The notes under the pieces: model-generated
The model's database searches: none
What the model saw: the letters and a program-made list of their open reading frames with translations, nothing else
Told to the model about the DNA's origin: nothing
NCBI GenBank assembly: GCA_037389465.1
Contig: JAZARR010000200.1
Span: forward strand, 4,533,501-4,597,500
Length of the DNA stretch: 64,000 nucleotides
DNA from: Baylisascaris procyonis
Lineage: Eukaryota; Nematoda; Chromadorea; Rhabditida; Ascarididae
Direction of reading: 5' to 3'
Made by a program: the position numbers and the translations under genes
Part shown: piece by piece, positions 1 to 14,144 of the stretch
Layout: each line of letters begins with the position of its first letter
Position numbering within the stretch: the first letter of the stretch is position 1

Positions 1-1663
1 TTATCAATTTTTCAAATTTTTCTTCTAAATTGGAGGTATTTGAAGTGATAAGATGATTAATCATTGATCAGTAGGCAATATAGGGGAATGTGATATCATT
101 GAGTTGTGATGGCATTCATTATGTTTCTGCTCGTTACCATGTAGTTACCGCCCATTTGTCGCTCTTGTTTTCATTGATTTATATGTCTTCATCTCTCGCT
201 TCATTAATTTTCGGCTATAAATATGTCGTATATATCGTATTTCCATGTTCATAGCACCCCCCCCCCGCCTCTTCTGTTGGTAGGTCTTGCTTGGATTAGT
301 GTTTTTTGGGGTGTTGCGAATGCTATTAGTCCCTACTCTGCCCTTCTCTTATAGCTAACTGCCCGCCTCGAACTGGCAAGCACTCAGTCCATTATATGGC
401 TTAGTAGTGTAGTAAGTTCAAAAAATTACGAGTTAAACCAGTTGCATGCTGTGTGTTAATGAAATATGCACTTCCCATCTATCATTTTTTTCCAGTTGTT
501 TTGAATTTTGCCTGGGGCATAGTTCCCTTTCCCTCATTTAATTCGCATTTTGATATATGGTCATTTTGGAGAGTTACCGTTCCTATAAGAAATCGCTAAC
601 TTTTAGATGATGGAGTAGATTATAACGTTTAACTTCGAATAGAGATTGTGTGAGTTGCAAGTTTCTTATGCCAGAGATTTAAAAAGTGAGAAAAGATGGC
701 TGCATGATTTCTAATCCTAGAAAAATCGACCAAAATTACAAAACTCTTGGCCATAATAAAGTAAGAAGGAATTTGATAGCGTCTGCTGACTCAAATCGAA
801 GGTTATAAGAACGATGTGTTTGATAGTTTTTATTGCTTTAAAATATCTCTACTAGAGGTATAAGGTCTCTTAAATCGCAGAACATTTTATGCAAAATGCA
901 TAAATTTGAATGAGATAATTATTATAGGTGACGTTAGAGGCATGGCTTCAAGCAGTTCTTCATATACCCGTCAACAGAAATCATCATGAAACCGTTTGTT
1001 AATTTATATTTTTATCGATTGCTTTGTTTATTAGATATGCATATGAATAGTTATTACTGAGGTTGTGCTAATAAATTCAATTGTACTTTTGTTAAGTATT
1101 CTCCTTTATTTTATGTAAATTTGTTTTAATATTTTATTATAGAATACAATAAAATCTTCAAGAGACATTAACTCCTGTCTAAAAAATTCCTATTTCATTT
1201 TATGCTATTCATATTCAGATTCATTTCTATAGGAAAGGGATGAGAATGAAACGGATAAAAATTAGAGTATTTTCATTTAATTCAATGATTTCGTGCCATC
1301 TGAAAGTGTGACGAAGGGATAGAGAGTTGACGATAGTCGATGTAAAGCAATATCTTTTCGGTAGTTATTAGTGATCGGCTATTGGATAAGCGTATATCTC
1401 CTTCGAATGAGCATTGATGCAATTCTTTTGCATTTATTTTAATTTATTAGAACTTTTTGCTTTTTTTTTTGTTGAATTATTTTATCGTTCTATTTTAACG
1501 TTGAATAAGATGTCTACTTTAAAGGCTTCTTCCCCGTCCAACTTAATATTAATACGTTGAAAATTTTTAAAGAACTTGCAATACGTGCAATTCGTCTTGC
1601 AAATGGTGGGATAAATTCTGCTCAAAAAGTTTTTATTCAAGTTTAAAAAGTTGATTATTACAG
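1..1663. other. non-coding stretch left of the first phospholipase D exon
   Basis: AT-rich DNA with no coding segment that I could recognise. It ends in a good 3' splice site just before the first phospholipase D exon, so it is most likely an intron of that gene. The exons encoding the N-terminus and PX domain usual for this family would lie off the left edge. A C-run sits at about 257-266. Confidence 0.5.
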
Positions 1664-4600
1664 GCCGAATTTTTGGAGGTTTCACGTTTTTCGTTCATCA
1701 ACGAATTAGGTGGGAAATATGCTGAGGGTTTCGTTAAAAAGCGGCCTGGTGGTACACGTGTTTTTATTGGATGTAAACAATTTTGTGTGCGGCATTGCCT
1801 TCGATGGTCGAAACGTTGGCTGATACTCAAGGTTTGTTTCTAATACGGTTGAAAAAGTTTTGATAAAATCTATATAGTTGGGGCGATAAATACAGTTAAA
1901 AATAATCCGTGTTAGAGTAAAAGGATTTCGATGGCACATCTTTGGATTCCTTATCATATTCGATTTGTTTTGGTGCTCTGTGGATCTGTAGTGCTCCGAA
2001 CTGTGATCTCTTATATTTTTGCAGACGCTGAGGTTACACCACCCTTTTAAACCTTACTGAGTGGACCGTTGATCATCGCCATGTTTTGGGAGAGGGAATA
2101 AGGGAAATGTTTTCCTCCGTTTTGATTGGGAGTGAATGAAAATGGATTATTTTGGCGGTGTTTTTTCGAAATGTTTAAGAATTTGAGATGACCAAAGAGG
2201 CGCATATGGTGCATATGTTAAGGATACATCTGTTTGCTATATGGATGCGAGTACAGAGCAAATCCGTTTTGTGTTGCTATTCGATCGCGACTTCGAGGTA
2301 TCTGCAGGATCTGAGGAAACCGAAGGACTCCGTTCAGGACTCACCATTTCAAATCAGCAACAGTAAGCTGCAGTTTTATTTTATTATGCTTTACTTTAAT
2401 ATGTTCTATGAAAACTTGATATATTGGCATATCTCTTTTTTAGTGGTACATGCATTTTTGTAAGGTCAAGACACTAGTTATGGTTGTTGTTGAAGTAGCT
2501 GGTGTTTGCAGTATTCTCTTGAATAGAAGGACAGCCTTTCAAAAAGAGGTCTTATGCTCAAAGAAATATGATAGTTTGATCGCTTTGTTCGACTGTATTT
2601 GCTAGCGAGTATTGAAGAAAGAGGTAAATATTGAAAGAACCTATGTTTGAAAAGTGTTTATCGGTAAGAGAGAGGGATCTGCGGCGCGCACCGACGCTGG
2701 GAAATGCCTCAGGATAATAGGAAGTGGAAGGGTATTGATTGGAGAGGGAGGAAGGGATGATGAAAAATCTCAAAATGTTGGCTATTTTGGAAAGGTTGTA
2801 GGCCATAAATTTTTGCAAGTTATTTCCATTACTTTGCCAAGTCCATAGCCAAAATATTGGCTTGAACGAGGAGGATTTCAGAAAATTTTTTCTTCCTGTC
2901 TCTCTACAGGTGAGCAATACAATGGCAAAAGCTCATTTTTACCTGCTTGCTGCTGGGACAAGGTGAACTTCAGGGATAAAATCTGTGCTCGAGAGGGAGG
3001 GTTTGGTTTCTGTGAGATCCTTCAGGAGCTCGTTTAGAAAAAAAAAAAGAAAAAAGAAACTAGTTTAAAGGTTTAAGAGCACAATTTCATAGTTGTTTAG
3101 CTTCAGAAGTAAGCAAGAGATGCCAGTGATCCATAATGGAGGCGAATTCTATGTACGTCGATTTCATCGAATCGATCCATAATTTCATCGATGAAGATAC
3201 TAATTAAAAGGCTGAAACAGTCGAAAATATTCGATATGAACTGAAACGGCGCTGAGAATTTGTGGACTAGGCTGAAACATTAGCGCGCTGCGTTGAAAAT
3301 TTTTGCAATTAACTGAAGTAGTGCGGCAAGGTGCTAAGGAATTTTTGAAATAAAAGGTTTCAGATATGCGGGAAGACTCTCTTGGATGAATTTTTTTTTT
3401 GGGGGGGGGGGGAGGGAGGGAACTCTACCCCGCCTATTTTCATTGAAATTTGAATTTCGAGGTAGAGTGGTTCCCTTCACTCTCACACATAGTTACAGAT
3501 ATTCTTATGACGAAGAAACTAGCAAAAATTTTTCGAAGTAACGATTTTTTTTAGTATTTGCGGGTTTTATATTAATAGCAGTGAAATGTTTCTTTTTGTT
3601 TTATCTTTCAATTTTCATTTAGTTTTCATTCAGCGCATTTCTTTCGGGTTACAATTTAATTGATCAGATTGTATCACCATCGAGTTAGCGATATTTCAGC
3701 TTGTTTTTCGAGTCAGCTCCTCTTCGACTCCTCTATTCGTCTGTCAGCATTTTTAGTGGTCACATTTAAAACTTTTTTTATTGCTTTGTTGATGACGTTT
3801 TATTATCAGTGTTGAGGCGACATGAATAATTTTGTAGCGAACTTACATTGAAATGTGCGACTCCGTTAGATGCGGTCAAATGGAAGACTGCTATATTGGA
3901 GTCGATGAACGGTGTGGGACGTATCTGGAGAGAGCCACATCCTTACGGCTCCACTTTTCCTCTTCGTCGAACGCAGTCTGTGCAATGGTTCGTTTTTATA
4001 ACCATCTTTATCTACGCTACTCATAAATTTGTGCTGTATTTGTTTGTTCATCTACTGAATGCTGTCATTTATTCATTGACTGAGTAGTAATCTCTTTATT
4101 TCCTATTTAATGGTTTTTATTGCGGAAACTTATGCAAATGTGGTTTTATAATTTATATATCCTCTATAGTGATTCCGATCGATATGATGGAGGATGTTAT
4201 TAAAGTATATGAATTATGGGATACTTTAATGACGAGTTTAATTTAATATATTCGAAATATTTTGGTGCTTCTGGTAATGGCCGGGGCTATCCGGAACATT
4301 GCCAAGGGGGTGCAGATTCATCTTAAGAATAGCATCTTTTAGCTGTTCGATCGTTTATTTTAAATGCCATGAGATCAACTCTCATGAATAGGTTAACTCT
4401 TTCATAATTTTATTACTGTTATATCTCGAATAAGTGGATTGTCAGATGTGGATATTGTTATTCGAATTCATTTATGACAGTTGCTGTTTGCATACGGGAA
4501 ACCTAACTCCACTTTTCCAGTTAGATGCCACTTTCGTTGCCGTTGTTCAATTTGTTTCGCTGATCCAGTTCCATGTAACGAATTGCTTTTTATCCTCATC

Positions 4601-7600
4601 TGTAATCATTCATCTTGTCTTATATAGTAGTTACTTTTCTTTATTAAGGATTTCTGTATATATAATAAGTTAGCAGTAGTTTTAATCATCCGCTTATGTA
4701 AACTACTGAATAGATTGTAGCCTGGTGGTTATCAAGAAAATGCGATAAAACTCTCTTAAATAGGTATTTACAACAACTTTGATTGTGTTGGCTTCCCCTT
4801 CTCCTTGTTTGAAATTCTTTTATTATTTATAAAATAGTTATATATTTTATTGTGATTAAGGTTCGTCGATGGTCGTAAATATATGGAGCATGCGGCAAAT
4901 ATGATGGAATTGGCTAAAGAGGAGATCTTCATCGCCGATTGGTGGCTATCACCTGAAATCTATTTGAAGCGACCGCTTGTCGAGGGAAATCGATGGAGAT
5001 TGGATGAATTACTTAGGGTATGTGTTGTAAATGGATACTAATGAATGTGCATAAAATCAACACTGATAATATTTCCTCTCATCGCTCGCATCTTCATTCG
5101 CTGCGTCATTTCCTCTGTCATCTTAAATCCTAGTGGTACCCACTTCCAAGATGCTATGGAAAACAAAAGCACTTGTTTATTTATTCATACGACTCCATAG
5201 ATAACGCATGACTCCGCAACAAGCAAGTTGTATTTCCTTTTTTTGCCATTACGGTCATGAGCCTCATACAACCGTATGTAAGCGTTCATCGAGTTTGAAA
5301 ACACCAAAATAGGTGGCATCGACTGCGACTTTAGATTTATTGCAACCAGCGATACGTTTCGAATGGGTTTTGAATTGATGCAAGAGGGTTGGAATTTCTT
5401 TAGTTAAAGATAGGATGTTGTTATCGGTTATGGACTACTGTAAGATATTTGGGGACTTTTGGAAACAGAATTTATTTTTTTTTTTTTTGAAGGGACGGCT
5501 AAAGAGAGGATTTTTTTGTGCTTTTAAGAATTCCGGATCAGAGAGCATATGTCGGCTACCTTTTTGAGGTTTAAGAAATTCTTTTCAGGTTTCAAGTTTT
5601 TAGTTTACTCATTTCAGGATTAAAGTTCAGAATTTGTTATATTTTTAGCGGAAGGCAGAACAAGGTGTACGAATATTTGTGTTACTATATAAGGAGATGG
5701 AGATGGCTCTCGGCTTGAATAGTATCTATACGAAACGAACCTTGCAAGGGTTGCATAAAAATATTAAGGTATTTTGTTGGTCTTTTCCTCTCAAATCTCT
5801 TTTTCTTCTTTGATATGCGCATAAATTTATCATAGAGCCATTGAACTGTATAATGGACGGGTATGACTAGTGGAGATTTTAAAATCTCTTCAGGTGATAT
5901 AACAGTAGTAGTACAATATAATCTTCTGTCCTATATTGTTCAGAAACATGTTTTACAAGCATTTTTAGCATAGATCTCATTTGAGTTTGGCGGTCTTGCA
6001 TGATAATATGAAATTTCCGGATTTTCTTTGTTTTAGTATATCAAAGGAAGGCTTTAATTGGTTGGCTGTAAGAGAGACTTTCTCGTGATGCATCGCAGTA
6101 GATCAGTCTGTAGTAATGGGCTAATAAATTACAGTAACTTGACATACTGCAATAAATTTGAATGCTGGTAATTACATCAAGGCTAATATTTGAGAAGTGA
6201 TACTGTTCAGGTAATGCGTCATCCAGATCACTATCTTTCATCTGGAACATTCTTCTGGGCACATCACGAAAAGTTAGTGATCGTCGATCAATTGATAGCG
6301 TTTGTGGGTGGTGTTGATCTATGCTATGGTCGATGGGATGATTCGCGGCATAAGCTAACCGATTTGGGTTCAGTGCAGTATGGCACATCGCACGCATTCT
6401 CTACTAGTAAAAACTTCTCAATGGTATGCAAATTTCTTTATTGTTTTTGTTTACAATGGATCTCTTTTAATCGATCGTAATGAAATGCAAATTTTTTAAT
6501 CGCTTTTTATCGGTCTATCGCGATAGGTTTTGTGCCATGCGAATTGGATATGTGTATCTGTGTACTGATCGTTCTTGCCCGTCGAGCCTATTGCTTTTAT
6601 GTCGTTGGGTTATATATGTGAGCAGCCTATCTTTTAGGCTGTAGACTGAGTTGTGGTCAGTGAGCCCAAGAGATGTGTGGTCAGTTTTCGGTGCTAATGC
6701 CGATTAGTGCGCACCAGTAAGGCGTGCTCGCTGCGTGGTTTTTATCCAGCATATGTTATAGGGATTGGGCAGCATGCATTTAATAAACGCTTGAAGGCAT
6801 TGATGTGTGAGTGTTTTGTGCAAGGCATTTGAGTAGGCTGTGGCTGAAAATATAGTTACTGCTCCGGTTGGTGTTTGTTTATCGTCGATTTTTTTCGGAA
6901 GGGTTTTAGGAAAGACCTCAGGCCACAATGTAGGTGAAACCTGGCTACGACCATAGTTGTGGCTCATCTAGAACGTTTCTAACGTAAAGTAAACATCTAT
7001 AGTCTAAAAAGGTTTCTGATGCAAGGCCACACGCAGAATCTTCCCCCCCCCCCTCCTCGTCGTAATTGTCTTTGAAGAAGCGTGCATGTGATGACAATAT
7101 GCTTATGTATGTGTTTGAACAGAGACGTGAGCCGATTTGAAGCAAAGAGACAGAATGGTGTTGAACTCTCTCACATGACGATTAATCAGCGATATCGATG
7201 TGCCGTGTGGAAAAGGGAAGGGGACCCTCCTTTCCATATCACTTATCGCTTCTGATATGATCTGATATGAAGCATAATTTATTGTAGTTGTCTGGAATGC
7301 GCTCATTAGCAGCCGAATCAGTTACGCTTTCACCACTCGGATTAGAGCCGGACGAAGAAGTACCACGTCAACAATCGGTGAATAAGACTCATTTGTCATC
7401 AAATAGGGGCCAATTGAATGGCATTGATGAAGTAGATGAAAGTAAAGCCAACAATACGGTTATACGAACGAAAACACTCGGCGAAACAAGTATAACAACA
7501 ACGACGACAACTACGAGGATTTGGAAAGCTGCGAAACGCTCCACAACTAGTGCACCAAGCGCTAAAAAGCGTCCCTTAGCGATATCTACTCCTTCATCTG

Positions 7601-10600
7601 ATCCTCATGATTACGGTATGTTGTAAACCGCTTTCCGTTATGAATGTGTTGGTTGAACAAGTATAGTTAATGCAGTATTTTTACTGTAACATAAGCTCGT
7701 TATGTTATCTCGAATACAAGGAAGTATTTTCAATTTGGTTGGTGTTGTCCCGGGGTTCTATTCGAGTTTTTACGGTGATGACGTGTAGAGACAACGAGAT
7801 ATGATTTAAGCTAGTCATCGTACCATGTTGCTGCAGAAGGTGCTAAAGTCATAGCGAAAGCAACAAAAACAACGTAGCAAAAGCAAAAAAAAAAAACAAC
7901 TACATATGTCCCTTAGCTGTGAGAAATTCAAGAACTTATTGCGATAAGGTCAGTTTTGTAGTGGTCATCGAGATGGACGGGTCATTTCCTATCGTTTCAG
8001 CTCAACTGGCCACCAGGCTTTCGCGACGGTTGTGCATAAGCCATGATGAAATAGAATAGTAAAACATGTTTAATGTTTCAGTTTTCAGTGGAACAATATT
8101 AATTGAGATTCGAAATTATGTGTGTTTGAGAGAATGAGAGAAATAAAACAAAATATATTATAATTTCTGGATTACCGAAATTTTTGTTTCATCTTGTTTA
8201 TAAATAGTCGCCTATGAGGTTTGTGATCAATTCAACTCCATTTGATCACTTAGAGAATAGCCTTAACATTCATAAAAGAATCAATAAATTTGGTTTGGTT
8301 TGCCTTATAGATCTAGTGGAAGGTAGGATGGTTATGTAATTGGTGAAATATTTAAGACGGGTTTCGTACCTGAAACATCCGTTGCACACCTCCGATGATT
8401 CTTAGAGGTGTCACCTTTGCAGATGCAACCACTGATGTGAAGTTCGAACGTGGAATAGGATATCGGCGCACAATTAACGGTACCTTAGGAAATGTTTTGG
8501 GTTATAAGTTGTGGTTTTCTTTCCACAACGGTGTCGGTTTCCTACACTTTCTTTTTCGACCATCCGTGCTTACACCTTCGTTTACCTGTTGTTATTCTTC
8601 CCGCATCGTTTGTCTGTCTTCGAGGAATTTTTCTTCATTCATTCCTGCAATTTTATATAATTTCTTTGGGGCCGTTTTGTTTTGGAGGAAATTGTAACAT
8701 TGAAAATCACAAAATTCCGGCTGTCGCATGGTCGCAAAGCCACTCTCCTCTCGGTATATGCACCAACCCTTCTCGCATCAGACGACTCCAAGGAAGAGTT
8801 CTATGCCGAACTGGATAACATAATCTCCAAAACTTCCTACAGAAACAAACTATTTATTCTGGGAGACTTCAACGCCAGGGTTGGCAGTGAGTTCGCCACA
8901 TGGAGCCGAGTGCTTGGGCGTCATGGAGTTGGTAAGGCCAACTCAAACGGCACAATGCTACTCGAACTGTGTGCAAAACATGAACTGGTCATAACTAACA
9001 CAGTCTTTCAACAAGCAAACAAATTCAAGAACACGTGGATGCATCCCAGGTCGAAACACTGGCACATGCTCGACTACGTAATAACCAAGCAACGCGACCT
9101 GAAAGACGTGAAATTAACCCGAGCAATGCGCTGAAGCACGACATGGTCAGATCATGTTCTAGTTCGCAGTACTGTGCGCCTGACAACGACGCCTCCGCAG
9201 AGGTGTCGACGAGGTCTCAATGTCAAGAAGCTCAACGTGAGCGCGCTAAAACGTCTAGACGTTCGAACGGAGCTGGAACAAGAACTCAATGCCAGGCTGA
9301 GTGAGCGGGAGAACAACGATGGAGCTGATGACGACTGGAACAACTTAAAAGATCTAGTCTATAACGCCACAGCAAAAGTTGTTGGCTTCGTGAGGAAACA
9401 CAGCAAAGACTGGTTCGATGATCAGGACACTGAAATCCGAGCGCTATTGAACAAAATATACACCACACATTTGCAGTGGATAAATGACAAATCGTGTGCC
9501 GCCAAGAAACATGCTTATAACACAGCCAGGAAGGAGGCAAATGCGAAACTTCGCACAATGAAGGAACGCTGGTGGGCCAATATGGCAATCGAGCTCCAGA
9601 CAGCAGCAGACCGCCATGACATGAAAGCATTCTATGACGGCCTCAAGGCAGTCTACGGTCCAAGAGATTCCGGGAGTGTTCCAGTTTATTCGAAGGACGG
9701 CTCTCATCTCATAACTGACCGTGAGAAGATTCTGGAACGCTGGGCAGAACACTTCCGAGTGGTGCTGAATCAAGCATCAGAGTTTGACTCAACGGTGCTC
9801 TCCGAAGTTCCACAATGGAATGTGTCCAACGACCTGGCGTATCCTCCATCAGAACGCGACGTACTTGACGCCATCCAATCGCTGAAAGCGGGTAAGGCAC
9901 CTGGTGCCGATGGCTTACCCGGCGAAATATTCAAATACGGCGGGCGCAAACTTATTCACCGGCTCACAACCTTATATCGGCACATATGGGAGCGTGAAGA
10001 CGTCCCACAAGAATTCAAGGATGCGCAAATAGTTCATATTTTTAAACGCAAGGGCGATCGGGCAACCTGTGATGATCACGGAGACATCTCTCTCCTGTCC
10101 ATCCCAGGCAAGATCCTGGCAAGAGTAATTCTCAACCGACTTGCCTTGCATGTCTCCAATAACAACGTCCTTCCAGAAAGCCAATGTGGTTTTCGCGCTG
10201 GTCGTAGCACCATCGACATGATATTCAGCGCTCGTCAACTGCAGGAAAAGTGTCGTGAACAAAACAAAGACCTTTTCGTTGTTTTTGTTGACCTCACGAA
10301 AGCTTTCGATTCTGTCAACAGAAAAGGTTTGTGATCACTTCTGCGGAAAATTGGATGTCCAGATAAGTTCGTAAATGTGATCCGATCGTTCCATGAAGGG
10401 ATGCGCGCTCGCGTTATCGAAGCAGGCAACATGTCGGATGCATTCGAAGTTACCAACGGCACCAAACAGGGATGTGTACTTGCTCCGCTTCTGTTTGGGA
10501 TCTTCTTTGCCATGATGCTGTCGGTCGCATTTAAAGACTGCAATACTGGCATACCAATTCAATTTCGAATGAATGGCAACATCTTCAACCTCAAACGGTT

Positions 10601-13600
10601 AGAAGCCAGAACAAAAGTGCACACTGCAGTCATCCGGGAACTCCTATATGCTGATGACTGCGCGTTAATGGCACATTCCTGCGCGGATCTACAAGATATC
10701 ATGAATCGATTTGCCACGGCAGCCAACCGTTTTGGCTTGAAGGTCAGCCTGAAGAAAACCGAAGTTATGTACCGAGAATGCCCAGATCGTCAGCAGCCTA
10801 CATCACACACCGTAACAGTTGACGGATCCAATCTTCGGGTTGTCGATAACTTTACATACCTAGGCAGCACACTTACAAGCTCAACATATAATGACACAGA
10901 AACTTCCAGAAGATTGGCGAAAGCGAGTGCCGCATTTGGCAAACTATACAAACGTCTCTGGAGCAGACATGAAGTGAAACTGAGTACTAAGGTTGCGGTA
11001 TACCGTGCAGTCGTGCTAACAACACTTCTCTACGGTTCCGAAACCTGGACGCTATATCGAAAAGACATCAAGAGACTGGATCAGTTTCATATGCGATGTT
11101 TACGCAAAATTGCAAACATCAGCTGGCAAGACAAAATAAGGAACACTGAAGTGCTGAAAAGGTGCAAGATAACAGGTATCGAAGCATACATCATCTCATC
11201 CCAACTACGTTGGGTTGGGCATGTCATCAGAATGCCGGACACCGCATCCCCAAGCAACTACTTTACGGACAACTCGCTTCTGGGGAACGGAAACGAGGGC
11301 GTCCGCTGCTTCGATACAAGGATAGAGTCAAGGCAACGCTGAAAGCGTGTCAAATGGAGCTGAAGGATGACATAGTACATGACAGACAGCTGTGGAGGAG
11401 AGCATGCCGCGAGGGGACTGCACGATTTGAGGGATGTCGAGTTCGAGCACTGGAAGAGAAAAGATCGCGACGACTATTGGGCACAAGTGGGCCTGATCAA
11501 GGAGTACGGTTTATCTGCGATAGGTGCAACAGGACGTGCTTATCCCGAATTGGACTCGTCTCACACATGCGCGTTCACCGGTGATGAGATCCGTTGACTT
11601 CAACGGCTCAGTCCATGAATTGTTGGGTATTTATTGCTTATATTGTCTCGGCTCTTATTCCTTTTAGGGCTTAACTGCGAATATAAGAATATAAAAATAA
11701 TAAATGTTTTTAAGGTGCGCTTCCTAATAGGCAAGAATCGTCGCATAAAAGCTTATTCTCGGTTGTGAAACGTTCACATTCCACTATGCCTCGTTCGCGA
11801 GCAGTCAGTGATGCACCACCAATGGAAATGGTGTCAATGGATGTGCAACGCATGGAAGTGCATGATGCATTGAATAAATATAAGGTTGATTTTAAGAGGT
11901 TCTTTGAGTTTTAGTGGACAACGTTCTTTGCCATTTGCTCGTTATCATTGAAACTTTCTTCGTATTACGGGAACGTTGAGGAGGGTGGCATGGGTCGAGA
12001 GGAATTAGTTGCTTACGCATAATGGTTATGTGTTAGGGTCTAACCGTCGAATGGAAAATCAAGGGCCCTAGAGACTCAAAAGGAAAGGTGATGAACAAGG
12101 TAACATGTTATACTGGTTTGCTTCAGTTTTCGGTTGTTAGCGAGCATAGACTCTGATTAATGAACTGAAGGTCAAGGATAGCCTCTCGCTTGTCGTTGGT
12201 TCTGGCTATTGGTAATTCATTCTCATGGATATGGACATGGCTGTTTAGACAAATTGACGAACACCATGAGAGCATTGATTTCTTACGACTGAACCTTTGT
12301 TAACGACTGAACCTTAATGTGAGTACTTGGAGAAGAAGGAAGGTAAGAGAATTTCGGGGTCGGATTCTTTGAAACTGTTTTATTTGAAGGCGTACGTGGA
12401 AAGTGGGAAAGCTTTCGAGGATAAACGTCGTGCTGGTCGTAAGTCGCCTCCACCACAAGGACATCAGAGTGTGCTTTATCGAATGACACATAATCTTCGT
12501 CCAACTGCAAAAAAACGCTGGAAGAAGGTGAAAGAAGAGACTGGTCAGTATGACTTGAAGTAAGACATCTTTTTTTGATGGAATGAAAGATGATGATAGA
12601 TTTATATATTTAAGATTGTATTGTTAAGGAGACGAGAGGTGATGTTCAATAGTTAACTATTAGACGCAGTGAATGCCATTGTAGTCTTGCAGTATATACG
12701 TAATGACTCTATTTCCTTCAGGAATACTATCAGTCCAAGCTATTTCAAGTATTTTGAGCAAGTGAACTATTGAGAATTGATTGCATTGGTGATTGTCAAT
12801 TTGAATTGGTGAATTTGTGCTCGTGAAGCTGTCGCCAATTATAGAAAATTTTGCGGTCTCGTATTATTCAACTATAAGAGACTAAACAAGCGAGCTAGTT
12901 TGATATTCAATTTTGAAAGAAATGCTCTAAAATTTGTCTAAAGGCACTTGAATGGAATTAACTCAAAGATACCTAAATGGAATGAGATATTCGTGTATGG
13001 ATAAAACTCGTAGATGTTGAGTTCCCTTATAATTGAATGCAATTCGAACTTTAAGGAGCTACATCTTACGCTTGAAATATATCTATGAAGTTTATTAGAC
13101 ACATTTTTCTGAATCGGGAATTTGACGAAATAGGTAGACTGGTAGAGCGCGGTGTTTATAGGGAATGACTGTTATGGAGGTATATTACAGTAAGATTTGT
13201 AAGTTTAATTAAACCATGTTGTTATGGATGGATGGAATTGCGTAATGAAGACGAGAAGATCCAATCGCTTGAAATGGAGGGTGCTGCTAAGTTATGGCTT
13301 GGCAAAGACTATGTGAATTTCATCTATAAGGATTTCGTTGAACTCGATATGCCTTTCCATGGTATGTGCGCATTCTGTTATTTTTATATGAGCTTTTTTA
13401 TGGTATTTAATTAATTCTGAGGCGATTATGCCTCATTTCTTGTTTATAATGCATGTATGATGGCTTATTGTTGAGCTAAGGTGGTGGAGAGGAAGGATTT
13501 TTAAAAGACAATGTCATAAAAATGGAGTAGTATGACCTTGCACGAAGAGCCTGACATTGAAAGGAATTTTTCACTGAGTATTGCTTGAGGAGTATTAGGT

Positions 13601-14072
13601 CTATCATTCCTCCTCCGATCGTCCTTTTCATCTTCGCTCTCATCCGTTTTTTTTGGGGGGGTGGGGGGGGGGGAATATCGCTTAAATTTTTAGATTAGAT
13701 TCTCCAGTTATGGTTCAAGAGATAATTAAATATGTACTTAATGTGTTTATCATTTCGTTCCTAAGTGAACGTAATATAAAACTCGTTTACTTCATTCCTT
13801 CTGCGATTCAAAGAGGGAGGGAGAGAGGGGAGATGGTAGGGAATTGCCCATGTTTATGACAAAGAATAGTCATTTGCTTTGAAGATTTTATTGACCGCGG
13901 TTGCACACCACGAATGCCTTGGCACGACATTCATGCTGTCACATATGGGAGTAGTGCCCGCGATTTGGCACGTCATTTTATACAACGGTGGAATGCAACG
14001 AAGGTTTGTTATGGTGTTTCATGTTTTATTGGAACATATTGATGGCTGCTGGAAAGTAGTTATGAATTATTG

Positions 14073-14144
<72 letters not shown>

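Noticed and set aside
9132..10334. Two in-frame TGA codons in the LINE read as recoding (for example selenocysteine or Trp).
   Set aside because: The host genes here use standard code with TGA as a stop (PRRC1-like ends in TGA), no recoding element was seen, and a frame shift elsewhere shows ordinary decay.
13204..13231. Weak acceptor of a phospholipase D exon taken as a sign of a broken gene.
   Set aside because: With start at 13204 the total coding length is an exact multiple of three and the frame is open to the conserved C-terminus.
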